Of a DNA stretch of 64,000 nucleotides, positions 43,963-52,689 are shown piece by piece. The stretch covers positions 1 to 64,000 of the forward strand of contig NZ_JANIPD030000023.1 in the NCBI RefSeq assembly GCF_024609215.1. Reading direction: 5' to 3'. Every line of letters starts with the position of its first letter. Within the stretch, counting starts at the first letter, position 1. The notes beneath the pieces are model-generated. The model made no database searches. It was not told where the DNA came from and saw nothing but the letters and a program-made list of their open reading frames with translations. This DNA is from Curtanaerobium respiraculi (lineage in GTDB: Bacteria; Actinomycetota; Coriobacteriia; Coriobacteriales; Eggerthellaceae). A program made the translations under genes and the position numbers.

Positions 43963-44888
43963 GCGAGGATCGCCTCCGACTCGGCGGTGAGCCGCGTCAG
44001 GTCGAATTCATCGGCATCCAGCCAGTGAATCCGCTTGTCCTTGCGGAACCAGGTGCGCTGTCGTTTCGCATACTGCCGCGTGGCTACGACGATGCGTTCA
44101 ACCGCCTCGTCCATGGAGACGGCGCCATCGAGCGCGGCGACGATTTCCTTGTAGCCGATCGCCTGGCTCGAGGTCAATGCGCCCCGCAATCCCCGGGAAA
44201 GCAATGTACGGACTTCGTCGACAAGTCCGTTGTCGACCATGCCCGCCACCCGGCGCTCGATGCGTCCCGCAAGCACGGAGGGCGTTACGCTCAAACCGAT
44301 GAAAACCGCGGGATAGAGTTGGGGGATGCTCCTCAGCTGTTCGCGCTGGCGCGCGTACGATGTTCCCTCGTGCAGCAGCTCGAAAGCGCGGATGACGCGC
44401 TTGACGTCGTTCTCGTGGATGATCTGCGCCGATGCGGGGTCGATGCGGAGAAGCTCCTCCCACACGGCATGGGCGCCCTCGCTGTCGATTCGGGCCATGT
44501 ATTCGTCGCGCACGGCATTGCCCGTCTGCTCCCCTGCGGGGAACCGGTAATCATCCACGACCGCGCGAACGTAGAACCCGGTGCCGCCGCACAGGATGCA
44601 CTGGCCGCCTTGCGCGTCGATGAACCGGATGACCTCCCGGCCGTACGCCTGGAACAAGGCGGCCGAATAGGGCTGACCGGGGTCCGCGATGTCAAGGCCG
44701 AAATAGGGGACGGTCCGCTCATGGGGCGGTATCTTGCCCGTGCCGATATCCATACCCCGGTAGATCTGCATGCTGTCCGCGGAGAGCACGGCGGCGCCGC
44801 GCCGTTCGGCCAATGCCTGCGCGAGCTCCGTTTTGCCCGCCGCGGTCGGCCCTACGACCACGATAAGGTCATGTGCGAGCCTATGCAA
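43959..44888 (-). CDS. miaA: tRNA dimethylallyltransferase
   Basis: A 309-residue enzyme that prenylates A37 of tRNAs reading UNN codons. The P-loop GPTAAGKTELA is near residue 15, followed by SADSMQIYRGMDIGTGK, GGTGFYVRA and QAIGYKEI, with TRQYAKRQRTWFRKD near the end. I start it at the TTG at 44888, which overlaps the miaB end and has AAGGG upstream; a longer frame has no support. MiaB, encoded just upstream, acts on the product of MiaA, so the two form one modification pathway. Confidence 0.93.
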   Translation of the reverse strand: MHRLAHDLIVVVGPTAAGKTELAQALAERRGAAVLSADSMQIYRGMDIGTGKIPPHERTVPYFGLDIADPGQPYSAALFQAYGREVIRFIDAQGGQCILCGGTGFYVRAVVDDYRFPAGEQTGNAVRDEYMARIDSEGAHAVWEELLRIDPASAQIIHENDVKRVIRAFELLHEGTSYARQREQLRSIPQLYPAVFIGLSVTPSVLAGRIERRVAGMVDNGLVDEVRTLLSRGLRGALTSSQAIGYKEIVAALDGAVSMDEAVERIVVATRQYAKRQRTWFRKDKRIHWLDADEFDLTRLTAESEAILA

Positions 44889-46224
44889 TTGAACCCTTGA
44901 GGTACCAGCGGCGCGCTTCGGTGATCGAGGCGTCCACGATAGTCCCCGCATAGTCGCCGATCGCGCCATCGCCGGGAACGTCCACGAGCACCGTTTGGTT
45001 CTTCGGGCTCTTGCCCGACATCAATCCCCTTCCCCGCTTGCTCTCGCCCTCGATCAGGACGGGCAGCGTGAGCCCCACATCCGACTGGTTCACGTCGTAG
45101 GCGGAATCCTGCACAAGGTCAACCAGCCGCTGGAATCGCTCCTGCACCACCTCGTGCGGGGCATCGTCGGGCATCTCGGCCGCGGGCGTGCCCGCGCGCT
45201 TGCTGTATATGAACGTGAACACCTGGCTGTAGCCCACGCGTTCGACCAGGTCGTACGTTGCCTGGAAATCCTTCTCGGACTCTCCCGGAAAGCCCACGAT
45301 GATATCGGTGGACAGCGCGATTCCGGGCCGGATGCGGCGGAGCTTCTCTATGAGGCCAAGATACTGCTCGACCGTGTAGTTTCGGTTCATCTTGGTCAGG
45401 ATGCGATTCGACCCGGACTGCACCGGAAGATGCAGCGCGGGCATGAGGTTGGGCAGGGTTGCGAAGCGTTCGATGACCCCGTCGGTCAAATCCTTCGGAT
45501 GGCTGGTGGCGAACCTGATGCGCTCGACGCCCGATGCCGAGACCGCATCGAGGACATCGTCGAAGCGCGGGCGGCCGTACAGATCGCGTCCGTACGAGTT
45601 CACGTTTTGCCCAAGGAGCGTGATCTCCTTCACGCCGTGGACAACATACTCGCGCGCCGACTGCGCTATCTCCTCGATCGGGCGGCTGATCTCCCTGCCG
45701 CGCACGTAGGGGACGATGCAGTACGTGCAGAAGTTGTTGCAGCCGACGGTGATGGGGAGCCATGCAGCCCAGGGGTGCTCGCGATCCTCGGGCAGCTCAT
45801 CGTGGAATTCGGCCCTGCCGTCGATGATGGACGCGCGCTGCGACCCGGATTCGATCGCATCTTGCAGCAGGCGCGGGAGATCCTCCATATTGTGCGTGCC
45901 GAACACGACATCGACGTTGGGCAGCGCGTCGAAGAGCCCATCCCCATCGCGCTGGCCGATGCAGCCGCCGATGGCGACGAATCGCTTGCCGTACGGGCTC
46001 GACGGGCGAACGGGCAGGTTTTTCATGGAGCGTACCTGGCCGAGCAGGCGCTCATCCGCACGCTCCCGCACGCAGCAGGTCATATAGATGGCGAAGTCGG
46101 CATCGTCGAGCGAATCGACGGGAACCGATCCGAGCGATTCGAGCAGGCCGGCGATACGCTCGCTATCGTGCTTGTTCATCTGGCACCCGAATGTGGTGAC
46201 GAAGAAGGTTGAATTGTCGAACAT
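44881..46224 (-). CDS. miaB: tRNA-2-methylthio-N6-dimethylallyladenosine synthase
   Basis: A 447-residue radical SAM methylthiotransferase that adds the methylthio group to isopentenyl-A37 in tRNA. The N-terminal UPF0004 domain carries Cys in TFGCQMNKHDSE, YMTCCVRE and GGCIGQ. The radical SAM cluster motif is CNNFCTYC (about residues 163-170). A TRAM domain ends the protein. MiaA is encoded directly downstream with an 8-base overlap. Confidence 0.96.
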   Translation of the reverse strand: MFDNSTFFVTTFGCQMNKHDSERIAGLLESLGSVPVDSLDDADFAIYMTCCVRERADERLLGQVRSMKNLPVRPSSPYGKRFVAIGGCIGQRDGDGLFDALPNVDVVFGTHNMEDLPRLLQDAIESGSQRASIIDGRAEFHDELPEDREHPWAAWLPITVGCNNFCTYCIVPYVRGREISRPIEEIAQSAREYVVHGVKEITLLGQNVNSYGRDLYGRPRFDDVLDAVSASGVERIRFATSHPKDLTDGVIERFATLPNLMPALHLPVQSGSNRILTKMNRNYTVEQYLGLIEKLRRIRPGIALSTDIIVGFPGESEKDFQATYDLVERVGYSQVFTFIYSKRAGTPAAEMPDDAPHEVVQERFQRLVDLVQDSAYDVNQSDVGLTLPVLIEGESKRGRGLMSGKSPKNQTVLVDVPGDGAIGDYAGTIVDASITEARRWYLKGSIA

Positions 46225-46251
46225 AGGGTCCTGAAATCTCGACAGCTCGCC

Positions 46252-46569
46252 CTAGAGCGAGGAAACGGAAAGCTCCACCGAATGGGATAGCACGCGGAAC
46301 CGGATAGCCGTGCGGTACTCGCCGTCGATGACGATATCGGCGAAATTGGGGATGCAGGCGACCTCGATGCCCACGGGGGAAAGGAACCCCCGCGCTATGG
46401 CGATGGCCTTCACCGCTTGGTTGACCGCGCCGGCGCCAACCGCCTGCAGTTCCACCTCGGTCCCATCTTTGATCATTCCGGCGATTGCTCCGGCGACCGA
46501 TGCCGAAGATGATTTAGACGAGACCTTGAGGAAACCGGGCTGGCTCTGCGTCTCGATTGGTGCTGACAA
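46252..46569 (-). CDS. spoVS: Stage V sporulation protein S (SpoVS) family
   Basis: A 105-residue Alba-like protein. FLKVSSKSSSASVAGAIAG and GAGAVNQAVKAIAIARGFL are the SpoVS signature. In Bacillus SpoVS affects spore coat and septation, but the family is widespread in non-sporulating bacteria, where its role is unknown; Alba-like folds often bind nucleic acid. It sits between a GHKL ATPase gene and miaB, downstream of RNase Y, a setting tied to RNA metabolism. The N-terminus has a short extra tail (SAPIETQSQPG). Confidence 0.92.
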   Translation of the reverse strand: MSAPIETQSQPGFLKVSSKSSSASVAGAIAGMIKDGTEVELQAVGAGAVNQAVKAIAIARGFLSPVGIEVACIPNFADIVIDGEYRTAIRFRVLSHSVELSVSSL

Positions 46570-46642
46570 GGGGCAATCCTTTTAACTCGTGCATTTGATA
46601 CGGCAAATATGCTGCGTGTACGTTGACGCGGGGAGTATTCTA

Positions 46643-47761
46643 TCACGGTTCCGGCACGACGGGTATCGTCACATGTATCGCCCCTCCACGAACGACCGTG
46701 GATATCTGCACGTTGGGCGCGAGGTAATACGCTCGCGCTATAGGATCGAAGGCGCGCAGGACCCCCTCCGCAAGCGCGCGCTTCTCATCCTCGGACAGAT
46801 GCAGCGCACCGGTGGGACCCGATGGGGGAACGATGCCGCCTGTGCCCTCCTTCGATGAACGGCCGTTCAGCGCGGAATCAGTCCCGGTTGCGGGAGAATC
46901 CAGGACAGCAACCTCTTCCGAAAGCGGGATCAACGGGGAAATCGACCCGTCCATGATGCGGCGCGCGCTACGGGGGGATAGCTCGAGTCCGATGCCATGG
47001 GCGATTTCCGCGAAGTCCTCGGGAGAGGAGGCAACGGCCAACCGCTTGCACAGGGGAAGGGCGGAGGTGTCGTCGCAGAAGGCGATAGCGGAATTCGAAA
47101 GGGCGGTTTTGCCGTATTCCCACAACGTGGCGGCGATGTCGACGGGCGAGCCCAGGTACAGCGCGACTTGATCACGGTCGATGAAGGCGAACTCGGCAGC
47201 GGTCCGCACGATGTTCTTCGGACCGCGCGCGACGATGGTCCCCCGCTCCGTCCGCGCGAACACGGGACGGGAGCTCTGATCAGCCTTCTCGGGAAGCGAG
47301 GAGGTGTCGGTTTCCACGACGATCGACGTGCCGCCCCCCTCGAGGCTGTCCGACACGTAGGCGCGCTCGGAGTTCTGGGCGATCGCATACAGCGCCATCC
47401 CCCGTCCATGGATGCCCCACGCGTCCATATGGACGGAGTCGAGCTTGCTCGTGACGCGCGCTTCGAAGATGCGCCCCCACATGCGTCGCGGAACGCCGGA
47501 GCCGTCGTCTATGAAGGCGAACCGGCGGGCGGTCCCCTCGCGAGATGTCGCGACGAAGATGGAACGCGCGCCCGCATCACGCGCGTTCCTCAACATCTCG
47601 ATGACGATATCCTCGGAGCTGCGCACGTCGTGCTTCGCCTGACGGCGCTCGGCCTCGGCGCTCCGCAAACGGACGAAGCCGCCCCCGAAGTCGTTTTCGA
47701 CCCGGAGATGGCTATCGCCCGAAACATCTTCGATGAATTGAACGAGACGATCGTCCGCCAT
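46643..47761 (-). CDS. GHKL (Hsp90/MutL/GyrB-type) ATPase of unknown function
   Basis: A 372-residue soluble protein. The first 200 residues form a GHKL ATP-binding domain with the N-box EMLRNARDAGA, the G1 box FIDDGSGVP, the G2-like GIHGRGMALYAI and GGTSIVVE. The second half (about 200-372) contains no domain I recognise. There is no kinase dimerisation domain or receiver, so it is not a sensor kinase. It lies between rny and spoVS on the same strand with a 15-base gap to rny. A role with RNase Y or SpoVS is possible but unproven. Confidence 0.8.
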   Translation of the reverse strand: MADDRLVQFIEDVSGDSHLRVENDFGGGFVRLRSAEAERRQAKHDVRSSEDIVIEMLRNARDAGARSIFVATSREGTARRFAFIDDGSGVPRRMWGRIFEARVTSKLDSVHMDAWGIHGRGMALYAIAQNSERAYVSDSLEGGGTSIVVETDTSSLPEKADQSSRPVFARTERGTIVARGPKNIVRTAAEFAFIDRDQVALYLGSPVDIAATLWEYGKTALSNSAIAFCDDTSALPLCKRLAVASSPEDFAEIAHGIGLELSPRSARRIMDGSISPLIPLSEEVAVLDSPATGTDSALNGRSSKEGTGGIVPPSGPTGALHLSEDEKRALAEGVLRAFDPIARAYYLAPNVQISTVVRGGAIHVTIPVVPEP

Positions 47762-47776
47762 GCGTACGACCTCGTT

Positions 47777-49360
47777 TTACTTGGCTATGCCGATGGCGCG
47801 GCTCTCGCGGATGACGACGACCTTCACCTGCCCGGGGTACTGGAGGGTGTTCTCGATCTCCTCCGCGATATCGTGGGCGAGGACCGTCGTCGCAGCCTCG
47901 TCGACTTCCTCGGGCTGGACCATGACGCGGATCTCGCGGCCGGCCTGAATCGCGTACGTGCGTTCCACGCCCTTATGGGAGCTGGCGATTTCCTCGAGCT
48001 TCTCGAGTCGCTTGACGTAGGCGTCGAGCGTTTCTTTGCGGGCGCCGGGGCGCGCGGCGGAAACGGCATCGGCGGCCTGCACGATGACGTCGAGCACGCT
48101 GTTGGGATCGACATCGTTATGATGCGCCTCTATCGCGTGCACGATGGCTTCCGACTCGCCGAAGCGGCGGGCCAGATCCGCGCCGATGACGGCGTGGCTC
48201 CCGTCGACCTCGCGGTCGACGGCCTTCCCGATATCGTGCAGCAAGCCCGCGCGTTTCGCCGTGATGGGGTCGAGTCCGAGCTCGGAGGCGATCACACCTG
48301 ACAGGTAGGCGACCTCGAGCGAGTGGTTGAGCACGTTTTGACCGTAGCTCGTACGGTACAGGAGCCGCCCGAGCGTATGCGTGAGTTCGGGATGGAGGTC
48401 ATGCATGCCGGTATCGAAGGCGGCTTGCTCCCCCGCCTCCTCGATCTTCTGGTTGACGAGCTTTTCCGCCTTCTTGTACATCTCCTCGATGCGGGCGGGA
48501 TGGATGCGGCCGTCGGCGATGAGGTTCTCCATGGTGACGCGTCCGATCTCGCGGCGCACCGGATCGAAGCAGCTGATGGTGACGCTCTCCGGCGTGTCGT
48601 CGATGATCAGATTCGTACCCGTGAGCTGCTCGAACGAGCGGATGTTGCGGCCCTCGCGGCCGATGATGCGGCCTTTGAGGTCATCGGACGGGATATGGAT
48701 GGAAGACACCGTGATCTCAGCGGTGAAATCGGCAGCGATGCGCTGAATCGCGAGCGAAAGGATCTCGCGCGAGGTCTTCTCCGCCTCCGCCTTGGTGCGG
48801 GCTTCGGATTCGCGGATGATTGTCGCGCTCTCATGCGTGACCTCGTCTTTGAGATTGTCGAGCAGCTCGGTTTTCGCCTCATCGGAGGTCATCCCGGCGA
48901 CCTTCTCGAGCTGACGGTTGATCTCGAGGTGCTCTTCCTCGACTTCGTCGCGGCGGCGCTTGAGCTGGCGCTCGCTCTCCTGCAGGTCGCGGTTCCTCTT
49001 ATCCACCTGCCCCTGCATGCTGGAAAGCTGATGCTCGCGGGCATCGAGGGAATCGCTGCGCTTGTCCAAGGATTTCTCCCGCTTGTCAAGGCGCTCCTCC
49101 GACGAACGCACCTCCCTCAGGCGGTCCTTCTTCTCGGATTCGATCTCCTGGCGAAGCCGCAACGCCTCGTCTTTGGCCTCGACCTCGGCTTCCTTGCGCA
49201 GCGTATCGGCCTGCTTGCGTGCGTCGTCCATGAGCGCCTGAGCTTCGCGCTCGCGCTGCTGCTGGCGCGTTTTGCCCGTATGGCGAATGATCGCGAAACC
49301 CACGGCGGCGCCGATAACCAGGCCGATGGCCAACCATATGAATGCGGCAAATTCGAACAT
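47777..49360 (-). CDS. rny: Ribonuclease Y
   Basis: A 527-residue membrane-anchored endoribonuclease that starts mRNA decay. It has an N-terminal helix ([21 protein letters not shown]), a long coiled coil (about 30-200), a KH domain ([20 protein letters not shown]) and an HD domain with HDIGKAVD near residue 375. The ATG at 49360 follows GGGGTGAG; an ATG six codons upstream has no ribosome site. It is separated from recX by a terminator, so it starts its own transcript. Confidence 0.96.
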   Translation of the reverse strand: MFEFAAFIWLAIGLVIGAAVGFAIIRHTGKTRQQQREREAQALMDDARKQADTLRKEAEVEAKDEALRLRQEIESEKKDRLREVRSSEERLDKREKSLDKRSDSLDAREHQLSSMQGQVDKRNRDLQESERQLKRRRDEVEEEHLEINRQLEKVAGMTSDEAKTELLDNLKDEVTHESATIIRESEARTKAEAEKTSREILSLAIQRIAADFTAEITVSSIHIPSDDLKGRIIGREGRNIRSFEQLTGTNLIIDDTPESVTISCFDPVRREIGRVTMENLIADGRIHPARIEEMYKKAEKLVNQKIEEAGEQAAFDTGMHDLHPELTHTLGRLLYRTSYGQNVLNHSLEVAYLSGVIASELGLDPITAKRAGLLHDIGKAVDREVDGSHAVIGADLARRFGESEAIVHAIEAHHNDVDPNSVLDVIVQAADAVSAARPGARKETLDAYVKRLEKLEEIASSHKGVERTYAIQAGREIRVMVQPEEVDEAATTVLAHDIAEEIENTLQYPGQVKVVVIRESRAIGIAK

Positions 49361-49391
49361 CTGCTCACCCCTATTCATCTGTGTGAAGGCA

Positions 49392-49419
49392 TAAAAAATG
49401 CCACTGGCTCCAATGGCAT
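49392..49419 (-). terminator. Rho-independent terminator after recA-recX
   Basis: On the minus strand ATGCCATT pairs with AGTGGCAT (one G-U) around GGAGCC and runs into TTTTTT. It ends transcription from recA-recX before rny. A second hairpin, CAGGTGC (49425-49431) with GCACCTG (49436-49442) around GGGG, precedes it. The remainder of the 49443-49605 gap shows nothing. Confidence 0.85.
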
Positions 49420-49605
49420 GAGACCAGGTGCGGGGGCACCTGTTGTTCTATACGGATATGGTATATGCAAACGCCGGTGAAGGCGTGTTCTCACGCTCCT
49501 CTATATTACGTGTTGAGCAGCATGTTTTGATTCGGAACATGAAATTTATCAGAAAAAGATCAACGGCAAGGCGACTGAGGCGGCTAGGATGAGCAGGCAG
49601 GGCGA

Positions 49606-50193
49606 CTATCGGCTGCCTTCCATCCACTTCCGCACCGCCGAAGAGCAGACAGCCGCCGGATACCCCCGTGCGACCAGCTTTCGGTAGGCGGAACCCCACG
49701 CATCCTTGGCACGGGGAGGATGGGCGTCCAAAAAGGCGATCGCGCGCTCCGTCTGAGCCGCGTCGGCGAAGCTTTCTCCGCCGAGCAGCCGGTTGACGAT
49801 ATCGTCCGCTATGCCGTATCGGCGCTTCAAGTCGGTGGCGATCGATCGCGATCCCTTCCCCGCGGAAAGCCTCCCCCGGATGAAGGATTCGGCGAATCGC
49901 TCGTCGTCGATCAAACCGCATCCGATCGCCCGGTCGATCGCCGCCCGGGCATCCACGTCGGCATACCCCTCCTTCGAAAGGCGTTGGGCCACCTCGGATG
50001 CAGACCGTTCCCGCTGCGAGCACAGGCGCACCACCTTGGAGAACGCCGGCTGGCTCGGCTGCCCGCCGCCGGGCGGCGACCCCCTCCGGCCCGTCCTCGA
50101 AACGCCCTCGTCGGGGACGAACGACCCGACGGCGCGCCCAAACGAGGACGAGCCGGCACCGGGGGCCGGAAACGACTCGCGGTAGGATACCAT
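49606..50193 (-). CDS. recX: Regulatory protein RecX
   Basis: A 195-residue helical-repeat protein that inhibits RecA filament growth. After a Gly/Ser/Pro-rich N-terminal stretch of about 45 residues, the three-helix repeats are seen: RERSASEVAQRLSKEGY, IDDERFAESFIRGRL, GKGSRSIATDLKRRYGI. It lies 11 bases downstream of recA on the same transcript, the standard arrangement. The low-complexity N-terminus is longer than in many RecX proteins, so the true start could be further in. Confidence 0.9.
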   Translation of the reverse strand: MVSYRESFPAPGAGSSSFGRAVGSFVPDEGVSRTGRRGSPPGGGQPSQPAFSKVVRLCSQRERSASEVAQRLSKEGYADVDARAAIDRAIGCGLIDDERFAESFIRGRLSAGKGSRSIATDLKRRYGIADDIVNRLLGGESFADAAQTERAIAFLDAHPPRAKDAWGSAYRKLVARGYPAAVCSSAVRKWMEGSR

Positions 50194-50204
50194 GGCGAAG
50201 CCGC

Positions 50205-51260
50205 CTACTTGTGCTTTCCCGGCTTCGGGGCGGGCGTCGGCGTCGAATCGCTGGCAGAGGGGTCCTGGAAGGGGATATCGTATTCCTCCCGCACCTTTTT
50301 CTCAATCTCCTCGCGCAAATCGGGGTTCTCGCGCAGGGTGCGTTTTGCCGCCTCCCTGCCCTGCCCCAGACGCTCCTCGCCGTAGGTGTACCAGGCACCG
50401 CTCTTCTTGGCAACGCCGCATTCGACCGCCATATCGATGATGCATCCCTCCTTCGAGATGCCCTCGCCGTACATGAGGTCGAACTCGGCTTGGCGGAACG
50501 GGGCGGCGACCTTGTTCTTGACGACCTTCGCCCTCACGCGATTGCCCACCGTCTCGCCGTTGAGCTTGACGTAATCGCACCGGCGCACATCGATGCGCAC
50601 GCTGCTGAAGAACTTGAGCGCGCGGCCGCCGGTCGTCGTCTCCGGATTGCCGAACATGACGCCGATCTTCTCGCGCAGCTGGTTGATGAATATGCAGGTG
50701 GTGTTCGACCTTGAGAGCGATCCGGCGAGCTTGCGAAGGGCCTGGCTCATCAGGCGCGCCTGCAAGCCGACGGAGGTGTCCCCGATCTCGCCTTCGATCT
50801 CGGCGCGGGGCACCAAGGCGGCAACGGAGTCGATGACGACGCAGTCGATAGCTCCGCTGCGCACGAGCATGTCGCAGATCTCGAGCGCCTGCTCGCCCGT
50901 GTCGGGCTGGCTGATGAGGACGTCGTCGATGTCCACCCCCAAGCGGGCGGCGTACACCGGGTCGAGGGCATGCTCCGCATCGATGAAGGCGACGATGCCG
51001 CCGAGCGCCTGGGCCTCGGCGAGCACGTGCAGGGCGAGCGTGGTCTTGCCGGACGATTCGGGGCCGTAGATCTCGACGATGCGCCCGCGCGGCAGGCCCC
51101 CGATGCCCAAAGCGGCATCCAGGGAAAGCGCGCCAGTGGGGATTACGCCGATCTCCAAATGGCCGCCGTCCTCCCCCAGCTTCATGATGGCACCTTTGCC
51201 GAACTTCTGCTCGATCTGGTCGGTCGTAAGTTTGATCAGCTTGTCTTTATCCTGGGGCAT
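50205..51260 (-). CDS. recA: Recombinase RecA
   Basis: A 351-residue recombinase that forms filaments on single-stranded DNA, drives strand exchange and triggers LexA cleavage. Walker A is GPESSGKTT (about residue 67), with the [21 protein letters not shown]2-region motif and a Ser/Pro/Lys-rich C-terminal tail. Its promoter carries a LexA box inside the -35/-10 spacer. RecX follows on the same mRNA. Confidence 0.98.
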   Translation of the reverse strand: MPQDKDKLIKLTTDQIEQKFGKGAIMKLGEDGGHLEIGVIPTGALSLDAALGIGGLPRGRIVEIYGPESSGKTTLALHVLAEAQALGGIVAFIDAEHALDPVYAARLGVDIDDVLISQPDTGEQALEICDMLVRSGAIDCVVIDSVAALVPRAEIEGEIGDTSVGLQARLMSQALRKLAGSLSRSNTTCIFINQLREKIGVMFGNPETTTGGRALKFFSSVRIDVRRCDYVKLNGETVGNRVRAKVVKNKVAAPFRQAEFDLMYGEGISKEGCIIDMAVECGVAKKSGAWYTYGEERLGQGREAAKRTLRENPDLREEIEKKVREEYDIPFQDPSASDSTPTPAPKPGKHK

Positions 51261-51295
51261 CTGCGCACCTGACCCTTCGTGTATTGGATAGAATG

Positions 51296-51324
51296 ATTAT
51301 CACGAACATCTGTTTGCCTGTCAA
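51296..51324 (-). promoter_or_regulatory. recA promoter with embedded LexA box
   Basis: On the minus strand a perfect TTGACA (51324-51319) and GATAAT (51301-51296) are separated by exactly 17 bases. The spacer contains CGAACATCTGTTTG (plus-strand 51303-51316), matching the SOS box CGAACRNRYGTTYG at 13 of 14 positions. LexA bound here would block RNA polymerase. Confidence 0.93.
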
Positions 51325-51360
51325 GAAAAGAATGCGGTTCCATCTTAGGGAACCGCATTC
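51324..51360 (-). terminator. Rho-independent terminator after the pgsA-cinA fusion gene
   Basis: A perfect 12-bp stem (51330-51341 with 51349-51360) with a 7-base loop is followed on the minus strand by TTTTCTT. The T tract runs straight into the recA -35 box. The rest of the 51361-51543 gap contains nothing clear. Confidence 0.85.
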
Positions 51361-51543
51361 ATCGCGCTATCCCCGCGATCTTCATCAGCGGAATCCCGCA
51401 TCCAGTGGCGAGAATGCCGCGCGCCGCCCTGGAAAGGGGCGGCACCCCGGCGGACAGAGCGTCGCGCGAGACGACGCCAAGAGGACCCGCATCGGCACTC
51501 CCCTGCCGGGCCGGCGAAGCCCGATCCCGCAAGCCGGGGCGCG

Positions 51544-52689
51544 CTAACTCTGCCGCAACTCCTCGAGAAGCATCTCCAAGGCGCGGTTGACGGTTTGGGT
51601 CCGCACCTGCTCACGGCCCCCCGCGAAATGGTTAAGTTCCGCATGGGAGCCTCCGGGGCCGCTTACCCCGATCCAGACCGTCCCGACCGGCTTCCCCGGA
51701 ACCGCGCCCCCCGGTCCGGCGATTCCCGTGGCGGACACGGCGATATCGGCATGCGTCACGGCACGGGACCCTTCGGCCATCGCGCACGCGGTCTCCTCGC
51801 TCACGGCGCCGACGGTGTCGAGGACATGCTGGGGAACCCCCAAGACGTCGCGTTTCACCTCGTTCGCGTAGCTGATGACCCCGCCGACGACCGCCGAAGA
51901 CGAGCCTGCCGCGTGCGTGAGCGCGGCGCCGATGCGGCCGCCCGTGCAGCTTTCCGCCGTGGAGACCGTCTTCCCCCGAGCCGTGCCCTCTTGCACGACC
52001 CGGGAGGCCAGATCGTAGGTGCGCTGATGAGCGGAATCGCGGTCGGCGGGCGAGGTGTCTTCTCCGAACCCGAGGACGTGCGACGCCTTCGAGAAGTAAT
52101 CGAGCATCGAGATGATCGTGAGCGCCAGCGCCACGATCATGACGGCCCAGCTGAAGAGGTACAGCGCGATATAGGCGTCATCGCCCATATTGACGACGAG
52201 CTGGCTGTCCTTGACGATGAACAGCACGATCGCGATGATCTGAGAGACCGTCTTGGCTTTTCCGTACCAGCTTGCGGCGATGACGACGCTCTTGCTTGCC
52301 GCCACCATGCGCAGCCCCGAGATGATGAACTCGCGCGCGAGGATGATGAGCGCCACCCACGAGGGCAGAGGCCCCAGCTGAACGAGGGCGAGCAGCGCCG
52401 CCGCCACGAGTATCTTGTCGGCGAGCGGGTCCATGAACTTCCCGAGGTCGGTCACCTCGCCTCTGCTGCGCGCGAGGTGCCCGTCGATCGAATCGGTGAA
52501 AGCGATGCCGATGAACACCGCGGCGGCAACCCACGGCTTCCAATAGTCCGCCTCGATCCACAGCGGGAACCAATCCGGCCAAGGACTGATGATGGCAACC
52601 ACGAAAACCGGTATGAGCATGATGCGGAGCAGCGTCACCTTGTTCGCGGCGGTCCAGATCTTCTCGCTCGGCTCCCCTTCGGGCCTCAT
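51544..52689 (-). CDS. pgsA-cinA: Fusion of phosphatidylglycerophosphate synthase (PgsA) and CinA C-terminal amidase
   Basis: A 381-residue two-domain protein. Residues 1-205 are a CDP-alcohol phosphatidyltransferase with about five helices and the complete motif DGHLARSRGEVTDLGKFMDP. Residues 225-381 are a CinA C-terminal (nicotinamide-nucleotide amidase, PncC-like) domain with TAESCTGGRIGAALT, GVISYANEVKRDVLGV, SATGIAGPGGA and GKPVGTVWIG. Elsewhere pgsA and cinA are often neighbouring separate genes; here no stop divides them. One enzyme makes phosphatidylglycerol phosphate, the other deamidates NMN. ATG 52689 overlaps the rimO stop. Confidence 0.92.
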   Translation of the reverse strand: MRPEGEPSEKIWTAANKVTLLRIMLIPVFVVAIISPWPDWFPLWIEADYWKPWVAAAVFIGIAFTDSIDGHLARSRGEVTDLGKFMDPLADKILVAAALLALVQLGPLPSWVALIILAREFIISGLRMVAASKSVVIAASWYGKAKTVSQIIAIVLFIVKDSQLVVNMGDDAYIALYLFSWAVMIVALALTIISMLDYFSKASHVLGFGEDTSPADRDSAHQRTYDLASRVVQEGTARGKTVSTAESCTGGRIGAALTHAAGSSSAVVGGVISYANEVKRDVLGVPQHVLDTVGAVSEETACAMAEGSRAVTHADIAVSATGIAGPGGAVPGKPVGTVWIGVSGPGGSHAELNHFAGGREQVRTQTVNRALEMLLEELRQS

